The notes below the pieces were generated by a model, which made no database searches, was not told the DNA's origin, and saw only the letters and a program-made list of their open reading frames with translations. A stretch of DNA of 5,732 bases from Chloroflexota bacterium (lineage in GTDB: Bacteria > Chloroflexota > UBA5177 > JANWHV01), in contig JAICHN010000340.1 of the NCBI GenBank assembly GCA_025924845.1, positions 1 to 5,732 of the forward strand. Reading direction: 5' to 3'. This document shows, piece by piece, positions 1-5,564 of this stretch; position 1 is the first letter of the stretch, and every line of letters starts with the position of its first letter. The position numbers and the translations under genes were made by a program.

Positions 1-1
1 C

Positions 2-535
2 CCCGATCTGTTCGTAGCACCCGAGGTGGAGGTCGGCCACGAGGAGCCGTATGAGGTGGAGGTAGTGGGCCGTCCGCCCGTCCTGGTGGTGGAGATTGCC
101 TCCAAGAAGACGGTGCGCCGGGACGTGGGACCCAAGCGGCAAGCGTACGCGGAGCTGGGGGTGGCGGAGTATCTCACCTTCGATCCGCGGCACGGCCAAG
201 GACTGGCCCTGCACGGCTACCGCCTGGCCGGTCAGGGGCGCTATCGCGAGATCCCGCGGACCGCGGAGGGGAGTCTGTGGTTGGCGAGCATCGGGCTGTG
301 GGTACGGGCCGAGGAGCCGGTCAAGGCGCTGGATGGACCGCTGCTGCGGCTTTCCACCCGTACCGGCGAACGGCTGCTCCATAGTGACGAGGAGGCCGAG
401 GCGCGCGGGACAGCCGAGGAGGCGCGCGAGGCCGCTGAGGAAGGCTGGGAAGCCGAACGGCAAGCACGGGAGGCGGCCGAAGCCGAGATCGCGCGGCTGC
501 GGGCGCTCCTGGACAAGCCCGCATCCGAACCGTAG
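2..535 (+). CDS. Uma2-family (DUF820) PD-(D/E)xK nuclease-like protein, 5' end missing
   Basis: The frame is open from base 2 to the TAG at 533-535, giving 177 residues with the true N-terminus outside the window. A GTG at 26 lies inside the domain and is unlikely to be the start, because the preceding in-frame codons already read PDLFVAPEVEV, a typical Uma2 strand. Numbering from base 2, the family pattern is visible: PD at 1-2, the strand VLVVEIAS with Glu31, then Asp41, Lys45 and Tyr50 on the next helix, followed by EYLTFDP at 56-62. These match the PD-(D/E)xK restriction-endonuclease fold of DUF820. From about residue 128 to 172 the tail is rich in Glu, Ala and Arg and looks like a coiled coil, a common Uma2 extension. 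Family members are often numerous in cyanobacteria and Chloroflexota. Their substrate and role are poorly known, and links to mobile elements are only suggested. No clear terminator follows; a 5-bp hairpin at 563-577 has no T tract. Confidence 0.88.
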   Translation, partial: PDLFVAPEVEVGHEEPYEVEVVGRPPVLVVEIASKKTVRRDVGPKRQAYAELGVAEYLTFDPRHGQGLALHGYRLAGQGRYREIPRTAEGSLWLASIGLWVRAEEPVKALDGPLLRLSTRTGERLLHSDEEAEARGTAEEAREAAEEGWEAERQAREAAEAEIARLRALLDKPASEP

Positions 536-617
536 TTCGTAAAAGCGCCCTGTCGTCAACGATGCTCCGCCTGAGCAAGCATGCCGCGCTTGTCCCAGAT
601 CGCGTTCGAGACGCCCT

Positions 618-752
618 TTAGCGCACGTTCTCGACGCGGAAATGGGGATTCTCAATGGTTCCAATAGCGTTGCCGAACGGGTCGGTAACCACGGCGACCC
701 GGATGCCGTCGCCCACGTCCGTGATCGGAGCGCCTCTAAATCCGAGGGTAAA
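618..752 (-). pseudogene. C-terminal relic of a VOC/glyoxalase-superfamily protein
   Basis: Read on the - strand, this stretch gives 44 residues ending at a TAA (620-618). It contains the run DVGDGIRVAVVTDPFGN followed by IENPHF. This is the characteristic last beta-hairpin and C-terminus of vicinal-oxygen-chelate (glyoxalase/bleomycin-resistance-like) proteins of the type ending in DPFGN...GIIENPHF. Intact members are about 120-130 residues, so roughly the first two thirds are missing. An in-frame TAA stands at 755-753, and the sequence further upstream on the - strand does not read as a VOC domain. Recognisable similarity fades near base 743. No start codon or ribosome-binding site fits the remaining frame, so I call it a decayed or truncated gene rather than a small protein. 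The retained frame and intact motifs suggest a fairly recent loss, or else a sequence error. Confidence 0.72.
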
Positions 753-757
753 TTAGC

Positions 758-842
758 AACCTAGACCTACAGATGATAGGTTATGAAGGAGGGCCGCGGC
801 TGCCGCCGCGGTGGTTAGGACACCGGCGTCACGGTCGGCCCT
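758..842 (+). promoter_or_regulatory. leader with overlapping inverted repeats upstream of the 3D-domain gene
   Basis: Several perfect complementary pairs lie in 85 bases. AACCTA (758-763) pairs with TAGGTT (777-782). CCGCGGC (794-800) pairs with GCCGCGG (805-811) around a TGCC loop. CGGTG (809-813) pairs with CACCG (821-825). ACCG (822-825) pairs with CGGT (832-835). AGGGCCG (790-796) pairs with CGGCCCT (836-842). The last pair shares bases 794-796 with the second, and the third overlaps the second and fourth, so they cannot all form together. No T tract follows any stem, so none looks like a classical terminator. I do not recognise a known riboswitch class. In a GC-rich background some of this pairing could be chance. 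Confidence 0.25.
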
Positions 843-883
843 AATCAGTTGATCATGGTATTGAGTGTAGTGACAGGAACATT

Positions 884-1633
884 GTGGCGTATCATTCCCC
901 TGTAGCACGTCCCGGCCAGGGACATCCTAATCGGTTGGATTGGAATTTCAGGCAATTTTTACTGGGTTGGGGCTTTCCGCTAACCATCGCGCTGTTTTGG
1001 ATCGGCAGCCTCGTCTTCTATGCAGTGACCCGGACGGATGCGGAGACCGCCGATAGAGTCCCCGGACACGCCGCCGGCACGCACTCCGCGTCGGTACATA
1101 CAGCGAAAGTGCCGGCAGTGGCCGAGAACCCTGGCCACCAGAGCACGAGCAAGCGACTGCCGTTCCCGATTTCGGGTACGTCAGGCCGCGCCGCAATCCG
1201 GACGGACTCGGGAAGAAATACGAATCGCGGGCGGGCCGTCGTAGGATCCACGCCACGCGGCATACAGACCAAGCCGCGCTTGCAGACCAAGCCGGGCCTG
1301 GCCCATAACCCGCCAAAACGGACGCACCTGGTACAGACGCCGCGCGCGACGGTGCCTCCCCCTACCCCCACCCGCCTGGCGCACACGCAGCAGGTCTGGG
1401 TCACGGGCTACAGTCTATACGGCACTACGGCGAGCGGCGTGCCTGCCGGCCCCGGTATCTGCGCGGTCGACCCTTACACCATCGCGCTGGGCACCCATAT
1501 TACCATTGCCGGGTTGGGCAGCTGCGTGGCCGCGGATACCGGTCCCTCGGTCGCCGGGGCGCACATTGACGTATGGGTGCCGGACGATCAAACGGCACTC
1601 AATATCACCGGTTGGTACACGGCAAGTTGGTAG
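884..1633 (+). CDS. membrane-anchored 3D-domain (RlpA-like barrel) cell-wall protein
   Basis: The 249-residue protein starts at GTG 884, the only usable start after an in-frame TAA at 842-844. AGGA at 875-878 sits five bases before it. Residues 25-48 form one hydrophobic membrane segment after a short N-terminus, with no clear cleavage site, so a membrane anchor with the C-terminus outside is likely. Residues about 50-168 are a basic, Pro/Thr/Ser/Gly-rich low-complexity linker suited to crossing the wall. Residues 170-231 are a 3D domain: VTGYSLYG, then TASG, AVDP with Asp196, LGT, AADTG with Asp218 and HIDVW with Asp229, the three Asp that name the family. Known 3D proteins include lytic transglycosylase-like and Rpf/YabE-type cell-wall enzymes, so a role in peptidoglycan is inferred. 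Cys193 and Cys214 are the only cysteines and could form a disulfide. No LysM, G5 or SH3 wall-binding module is present. Catalysis by this short form is not shown. Confidence 0.85.
   Translation: MAYHSPVARPGQGHPNRLDWNFRQFLLGWGFPLTIALFWIGSLVFYAVTRTDAETADRVPGHAAGTHSASVHTAKVPAVAENPGHQSTSKRLPFPISGTSGRAAIRTDSGRNTNRGRAVVGSTPRGIQTKPRLQTKPGLAHNPPKRTHLVQTPRATVPPPTPTRLAHTQQVWVTGYSLYGTTASGVPAGPGICAVDPYTIALGTHITIAGLGSCVAADTGPSVAGAHIDVWVPDDQTALNITGWYTASW
1265..1300 (+). repeat. tandem 18-bp repeat in the linker of the 3D-domain gene
   Basis: Two adjacent 18-bp units, 1265-1282 and 1283-1300, match at 16 of 18 positions. They encode QTKPRL then QTKPGL in the basic linker. A recent in-frame duplication is the simplest explanation, and the linker length may vary between strains. 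Confidence 0.75.
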
Positions 1634-1835
1634 CAGACTTCCGCGGATGCCGGTTCGGCGTAGCCTGCAAGGCCGGAGGACCAACCGCCGCCACCCCCTG
1701 AGTTGGCTATAGCGGTGCGTCCCACTGCCTGCCATAGTAGGGTCGAATGGTGGTGTTTTCGGCCCATGGACAAGCTCGCCGTTGCACCGGCGGTTCACGG
1801 ATCTTGTCGACGCGGGTAGAAGGGTGCGCCGCCGG

Positions 1836-4037
1836 ATGGAGAGGCTGAGTCGGCCGCGTGCGCTCTGGCGGCAAGGCGGGATTATTGCCCTCTTCTGCCT
1901 GACATTTTGGCTCGTCTTGCTCGTCAAACCTGGTGGGCCCGACGCCGTCACCTTGAGTGATAATCTCTTTGCCATTGCCGGGTGCATCCTCACCACTCTC
2001 CTCTGCTTTGGCAGTATCCGTCGGTTTCGGCAGCTTCAAACCGGCCGCACCGAAAGGGGCATCTCCAGCCACATGCTGCTTGCCCTGCTTCTGATCGCTG
2101 TCGCGAGCCTCGGCGACCTTATAGCAAACAGCCTGTGGAGCTATTACCAAAATTTTTTGAACCAACCGCCGTTTCCGTCCTGGGCCGACGCCGCGTCGCT
2201 GTCCGAGTATCCTTTCCTTCTGGCCGCTATCCTCCTGCTCCCCATGCGGCGCTTGATCGCGACGGCGCGTATGCGCGTAGTGCTCGACAGCCTGCTTATC
2301 ATGCTGGCCATCATCACCTTTAGCTGGTATTTCGTGCTTGGGCCGACCGTGCTGCAGGCCGGCGAGCAACCGTTGGCCAAGGTAGTCAGCGCGGCCTATC
2401 CGCTTGGCGATCTCGTGCTGTTCGCCTCAGTGCTGATCCTCTGGGCCAGGAGCGGCCACGCGGCGATGCGACCGATTGTGGCGCCGCTCGCGTTCGGCTT
2501 ACTATTGTTCGTTGTCGCGGACAGCGTCTTCGACTATCAAAGTCTTCAAGGCACCTACGCTACGGGCGCGCTCATCGACCCGCTGTGGTCCCTGGGCTTT
2601 CTGCTGATCGCCTTCAGTACGCAACTGCTCAGTCAGTCCGTGCGGCAGGTGCCGGAGCCATTGTCTCCTCAGGTAGTTGCGCTTCCCACGCTCCAGCGTA
2701 CCCTGCTGCCGTATGCCGTCATTCCCCCGATGGGCGTATTACTGATCTATACCATCTTCACGCACGGTCTCAACTCCCTGGCAGTCGGGGTTTACATTTG
2801 CAGCGCCCTGCTGCTGCTTCTGATCGTGGGGCGGCAGATTCTTGCCTTGCTGGAGAACCAGAGCTTATATCGGCAAGTGGCGGAAGCAAACATGCGGCTA
2901 CAGGCGCTGGCGACGATGGACCCGCTCACGGAACTGCCCAACCATCGCTCCATCGTCGCTGCTCTTGATCAGGAGATCGAGCGCTGCCGTCGCTACTCCC
3001 GCGGCTGCGCCGTGCTGATCCTGGATCTCGACCACTTCAAATCGCTCAACGACACCTATGGGCACCTGGCCGGAGACGCGGCATTGAAGAGCGCCGCTTC
3101 GCTCATGCGCCAGGCGTTACGCACCGTCGATACGGTTGGCCGGTGGGGCGGGGAGGAATTTGTACTACTGCTGCCCGAGTTGGACACCGTCGAAGCTCGG
3201 CGGGTTGCCGAGCGGCTGCGCGGCCTGATCGGCAGTCACGCCGGTGTGACGAGCGGAAGAGTACCGCTGACCTGCTCGATCGGCCTTGCTCTCTACCCCG
3301 ATGATGGAACCGACCGTGATTCGCTCTTCACCGCGGCCGACCGTGCAATGTACGCGGCCAAGCTTCTGGGCCGAAATCAGGTGCGGACGTTTGCCGAGCC
3401 GGCCGTGGCGGCATTGCAGCGGAACGTGGCAGGGTCGCGTGAAGAGGAGGATGCGCTCCTCGGCACCGTCAACGCCCTGGCCGCGCTGATTGATGCGCGT
3501 GACCGCTACACCGGCGCGCACGCACAGAGCGTGGCGGCTCTTGCCTTCCGGCTGGCGCAAGCGATGCAACTGTCGGCCGACGAGACGCGCGTGATCGAGA
3601 TCGCGGCCCGCTTGCACGATATAGGGAAGATCGCGGTGCCGGACATAGTGCTCCAGAAACCGGGCGCTTTGAGCGAGGAGGAGTGGGTCGTGATGCGCAC
3701 CCATGCCGCGATTGGGGCCGACGTCGTGCGGCAGGTGCCTGCCCTGCGCATGCTGGCCCCACTCATTCGCGGCCATCATGAGCGTTGGGACGGCCAGGGG
3801 TATCCGGATCGGCTGGCGGGCACGGCGATTCCTCTGGGCGCGCGCATTATCGGCGTGGTGGATGCCTATGTCGCAATGGTGACAGATCGGCCCTATAGAA
3901 GGGCATGCGAGCCTGCCCGTGCGTTGCAAGAGTTGCACCGCTGCGCGGCCGGCCAGTTCGACCCCGATGTCGTGACGGCGCTTGATGCCGAACTGACTGC
4001 CGTCCAACCGGCATACACGCCGAGCAGTGTTGCCTAG
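1836..4037 (+). CDS. membrane GGDEF / HD-GYP cyclic di-GMP enzyme
   Basis: From ATG 1836 the protein has 733 residues. The frame extends back to TTG 1782 (751 residues) and also has GTG 1824. AGAAGG at 1818-1823 abuts the GTG but lies 12 bases before the ATG, and the TTG has no ribosome site, so ATG is my choice with moderate certainty. Residues about 13-332 carry roughly ten membrane segments resembling no sensor domain I can name. A short helical linker (343-358) leads to the GGDEF domain. It has DLDHFK with Asp397 and Asp399, guanine-binding Asn405 and Asp414, GGEEF at 438-442, and an inhibitory RxxD site (Arg429-Asp432) exactly five residues before it. The HD-GYP domain follows, with His562, HD at 594-595 and Lys598 in HDIGK, His623, HH at 647-648, GYP at 655-657 and Asp676. 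Both active sites look intact, so diguanylate cyclase and c-di-GMP phosphodiesterase activity are both expected. The 202 bases before the ATG (1634-1835) show short inverted repeats but no convincing terminator or promoter. Confidence 0.95.
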   Translation: MERLSRPRALWRQGGIIALFCLTFWLVLLVKPGGPDAVTLSDNLFAIAGCILTTLLCFGSIRRFRQLQTGRTERGISSHMLLALLLIAVASLGDLIANSLWSYYQNFLNQPPFPSWADAASLSEYPFLLAAILLLPMRRLIATARMRVVLDSLLIMLAIITFSWYFVLGPTVLQAGEQPLAKVVSAAYPLGDLVLFASVLILWARSGHAAMRPIVAPLAFGLLLFVVADSVFDYQSLQGTYATGALIDPLWSLGFLLIAFSTQLLSQSVRQVPEPLSPQVVALPTLQRTLLPYAVIPPMGVLLIYTIFTHGLNSLAVGVYICSALLLLLIVGRQILALLENQSLYRQVAEANMRLQALATMDPLTELPNHRSIVAALDQEIERCRRYSRGCAVLILDLDHFKSLNDTYGHLAGDAALKSAASLMRQALRTVDTVGRWGGEEFVLLLPELDTVEARRVAERLRGLIGSHAGVTSGRVPLTCSIGLALYPDDGTDRDSLFTAADRAMYAAKLLGRNQVRTFAEPAVAALQRNVAGSREEEDALLGTVNALAALIDARDRYTGAHAQSVAALAFRLAQAMQLSADETRVIEIAARLHDIGKIAVPDIVLQKPGALSEEEWVVMRTHAAIGADVVRQVPALRMLAPLIRGHHERWDGQGYPDRLAGTAIPLGARIIGVVDAYVAMVTDRPYRRACEPARALQELHRCAAGQFDPDVVTALDAELTAVQPAYTPSSVA

Positions 4038-4351
4038 CCGGGAGTTCGTTCCGCGAGCGCGCCGGCAGCGGCATAGATAATCCGTAAGATTGATCGCCTC
4101 TTAGTAACCGCTCCCCCGGTTCCGGCCGTAGCGCGGAGTCTTGTGATCCCTTCGCGGCCCGAGCCTTACCCCGTCCTTACACGGAGCCATCCGCCTCCTA
4201 TGGATTCGTCCCGCGCTGCCGCCGGTAGACATTGCTCCGTGTAGATGACAGACTGGGAAGGGGAGACACCAAGCCCGTACTCAATTGAAATGGTTCGCTT
4301 GGGCAGCGGCGGCATGCGCGCGCCAAACGACGGCGAAGGAGAAGGACACTG
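4038..4351. other. 314-base leader between the GGDEF/HD-GYP gene and the propeller gene
   Basis: No established gene lies here. I see no T-tract terminator after the stop at 4037. The region holds a perfect 10-bp inverted repeat (arms 4178-4187 and 4234-4243), a doubtful 35-codon ORF at 4245-4352, and purine-rich ribosome-binding sequence (4336-4346) for the next gene. AT-richer patches near 4075-4095 and 4281-4291 could contain promoter elements, but no pair of hexamers fits well enough to call. Confidence 0.6.
4178..4243. repeat. perfect 10-bp inverted repeat with 46-base spacer
   Basis: TACACGGAGC at 4178-4187 is the exact reverse complement of GCTCCGTGTA at 4234-4243. A further outer T/G pair (4177 and 4244) would be a wobble pair in RNA. 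Pairing does not continue inward. The spacing suits either a long-loop RNA hairpin or two separated copies of a protein-binding site. It also resembles terminal inverted repeats of a very small element, but I see no flanking target duplication. Confidence 0.5.
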
Positions 4352-4352
4352 A
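4245..4352 (+). CDS. possible 35-residue small protein coupled to the propeller gene (doubtful)
   Basis: ATG 4245 opens a frame of 35 residues closing with TGA at 4350-4352, which overlaps the ATG of the next gene by one base (TGATG). That arrangement is typical of translational coupling. Against it, no Shine-Dalgarno sequence precedes ATG 4245 or the internal ATG at 4290, and an in-frame TAG sits directly before the first ATG. The predicted peptide is Gly/Glu-rich and unlike anything I recognise. Part of the Gly/Glu run simply reflects the ribosome-binding sequence of the next gene. I rate it more likely to be chance than real. Confidence 0.18.
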   Translation: MTDWEGETPSPYSIEMVRLGSGGMRAPNDGEGEGH

Positions 4353-5389
4353 TGAAACGGCGAAGCGCCCTTGCATGCGCGATTCTAGCCCTGATCCTGA
4401 CCGCCGGCCCGCCACGCATGGCGTCCGCACGGGCCAATCCCCTACCGATCAATAGGGCGATCTATGTTGGCTTGGCAAGTGGCCATGTCTATCGCAATGC
4501 AATCGGAACCTCGTGGCAACAGTCGGACCACGGCTTACCGGGCGCTTCGGATATCACGGCATTGGCCGTCACGTCGGACGGCGGCGCGCTCTATGCCGCC
4601 ACCTGGGGATCGGGCCTCTACGCCTCCACGGATGGCGGGAAGCATTGGCGGGATGCCGGCGGACCCCGCACCAACCCAGGGGTCAATTACATAAGCGGAC
4701 TCGCCCTCAATCCTGAGCATGGGCAAACGGTCTACGTGGTGACGAGTGATGATCGCTTTCATACCGCCACGGACGCGGGCGCTCATTGGGACGCCACGTT
4801 GCTGCCGGTCGATCTAATCGACAGCGTCACGACGACATCGCTCGCCGTGAGCCGGACCGACCCTACCGTGATGCTTGTCGGCACGGAACTCGAAGGCATT
4901 GTTCGCTCAGCCGATGGCGGCCGCACCTGGAGCGATACCAATCTGTACACGGATGTCAGCGTCAATGCCCTTACCTTCAGCCCCAAGAGCGCGAATGTGG
5001 CCTATGCCGCGACGGATAAGGGCGTCTATCGGACGATCGACGGCGGCGCCTCCTGGCAGGCCGAGCAACGCGGCATTCCCCACGGCACGCAGTTCCAGTC
5101 GATCGCCGTCGATCCGCATACTTCGGCGCGAGTGCTCGCCGGCACGGCGGACGGGCAGATCTATCGCTCCCTGGACGGCGGGGCAAGGTGGATGCTTCAA
5201 GGTCGGGCCGGCGGAAGTCAGATAAACGCCATGCTCTTCGATCCGGCTCATGCCGGGATAGTATTGGCGGGCACAAGCGATGCCGGCACCATGTACCGAA
5301 GCAACGATAACGGCGCACACTGGTCAGGGTATGCCACCGGGTTCGACGCCCACGACAACATTCTGGCGCTGGCGGCGGCCGATCGCTGA
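4352..5389 (+). CDS. secreted seven-repeat Asp-box (BNR/sialidase-like) beta-propeller
   Basis: The 345-residue protein starts at ATG 4352, preceded by AAGGAG (4336-4341) and AAGGA (4342-4346). The N-terminus is a classic Sec signal: MKRR, a hydrophobic core at about 6-18, and an A-R-A cleavage motif after Ala28. The mature part is built of repeats carrying Asp boxes (S-x-D-x-G-x-x-W). They end at Trp99, Trp146, Trp193, Trp235, Trp280 and Trp324, with Asp94, 141, 188, 230, 275 and 319. A seventh, degenerate copy ends at Trp55 with Ala50 where Asp is expected. Spacing of 42-47 residues and seven repeats fit a seven-bladed propeller filling the whole mature protein. Relatives include BNR sialidase-like, VPS10-like and Ycf48-like proteins. 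The Asp box is structural, not catalytic, and I see no extra domain, so no enzyme activity can be assigned. Binding of a protein or glycan outside the cell is a reasonable guess only. Confidence 0.9.
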   Translation: MKRRSALACAILALILTAGPPRMASARANPLPINRAIYVGLASGHVYRNAIGTSWQQSDHGLPGASDITALAVTSDGGALYAATWGSGLYASTDGGKHWRDAGGPRTNPGVNYISGLALNPEHGQTVYVVTSDDRFHTATDAGAHWDATLLPVDLIDSVTTTSLAVSRTDPTVMLVGTELEGIVRSADGGRTWSDTNLYTDVSVNALTFSPKSANVAYAATDKGVYRTIDGGASWQAEQRGIPHGTQFQSIAVDPHTSARVLAGTADGQIYRSLDGGARWMLQGRAGGSQINAMLFDPAHAGIVLAGTSDAGTMYRSNDNGAHWSGYATGFDAHDNILALAAADR

Positions 5390-5392
5390 GCA

Positions 5393-5428
5393 GGTGATCG
5401 CGGTATCAGCTATGCGGGCTCGATCACC
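5393..5428 (+). terminator. possible terminator hairpin after the propeller gene
   Basis: GGTGATCG (5393-5400) and CGATCACC (5421-5428) form a perfect 8-bp inverted repeat with a 20-base loop, beginning three bases after the TGA stop. The position suits a terminator or a 3'-end stabilising hairpin. No T tract follows, and the loop is long. The pair could equally be an operator. Confidence 0.3.
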
Positions 5429-5461
5429 CGGAAGCCGGCGGTATGCCGCGCGCTTAGCGAT

Positions 5462-5505
5462 TTCTCACCAACCTCTCAGCGTACTCTCACCGGTTCCTCA
5501 AGGCA
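5462..5505 (+). promoter_or_regulatory. four phased 11-bp direct repeats, probable OmpR/PhoB-type operator
   Basis: Four consecutive 11-base units share a YYCTCA start: TTCTCACCAAC at 5462, then CTCTCAGCGTA at 5473, then CTCTCACCGGT at 5484, then TCCTCAAGGCA at 5495. The CTCA cores fall at 5464, 5475, 5486 and 5497, exactly 11 bases apart. Weaker matches continue in phase: CTTA at 5453, CACA at 5508 and CTCT at 5519. Winged-helix regulators of the OmpR/PhoB family bind head-to-tail on direct repeats of about 11 bp, one helical turn. The array ends 59 bases before the response-regulator start at 5565, so autoregulation is likely. A possible -10 element TATACG or TACGAT lies at 5536-5543 without a good -35, as expected for an activated promoter. 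The phasing is seen; the binding protein is inferred. Confidence 0.6.
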
Positions 5506-5564
5506 GGCACAGCCTGGGCTCTTACCATGAAGCTCTATACGATTAGAGGAGGGAGGGTGGCGCG

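Larger units (their letters stand above)
536..883. other. 348-base region without an intact gene
   Basis: No complete gene is supported here. The region contains a 5-bp hairpin (TGCTC 563-567, GAGCA 573-577), the - strand relic of a VOC-family gene at 618-752, and a leader with several competing inverted repeats at 758-842 ahead of the GTG start at 884. A weak sigma70-like pair could be drawn as TTAGCA at 753-758 and TAGGTT at 777-782 with an 18-base spacer. The fit is too poor to call a promoter, and TAGGTT is also one arm of an inverted repeat. Confidence 0.6.

Noticed and set aside
26..535. Treating GTG 26 as the start of the Uma2-family gene.
   Set aside because: The frame is open to base 2 and the residues before GTG already belong to the conserved domain, so the gene is simply cut by the window edge.
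753..782. Possible sigma70 promoter TTAGCA / TAGGTT before the 3D-domain gene.
   Set aside because: Both hexamers fit poorly, the 18-base spacer is only acceptable, and TAGGTT is also an arm of an inverted repeat. It is not strong enough to annotate separately.
783..818. An 11-codon ATG ORF running through the CCGCGGC hairpin.
   Set aside because: It is very short, has no good ribosome site and is fully explained by the GC-rich inverted repeat.
1655..1722. Partial resemblance to the c-di-GMP-I (GEMM) riboswitch core: GCAAGGCCGGAGGACCAA is similar to the GCAAAGCC...GG.C..AA segment, with CTATAGCGG further on, upstream of a c-di-GMP enzyme gene.
   Set aside because: The first conserved strand (GGGCAAACC-like), the GNRA tetraloop stem and the closing pairing are not visible, and five of about 18 core positions differ. 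A covariance search with the GEMM-I model would settle it; I do not claim it.
1707..2369. A 220-codon - strand open frame at the start of the GGDEF/HD-GYP gene.
   Set aside because: It mirrors the membrane-segment codons of the + strand gene and shows no recognisable domain.
3165..4007. A long open frame of 280 codons on the - strand inside the GGDEF/HD-GYP gene.
   Set aside because: It lies opposite a clear conserved gene, and its translation is low-complexity and Arg/His-rich, as expected for the antisense of GC-rich coding DNA.
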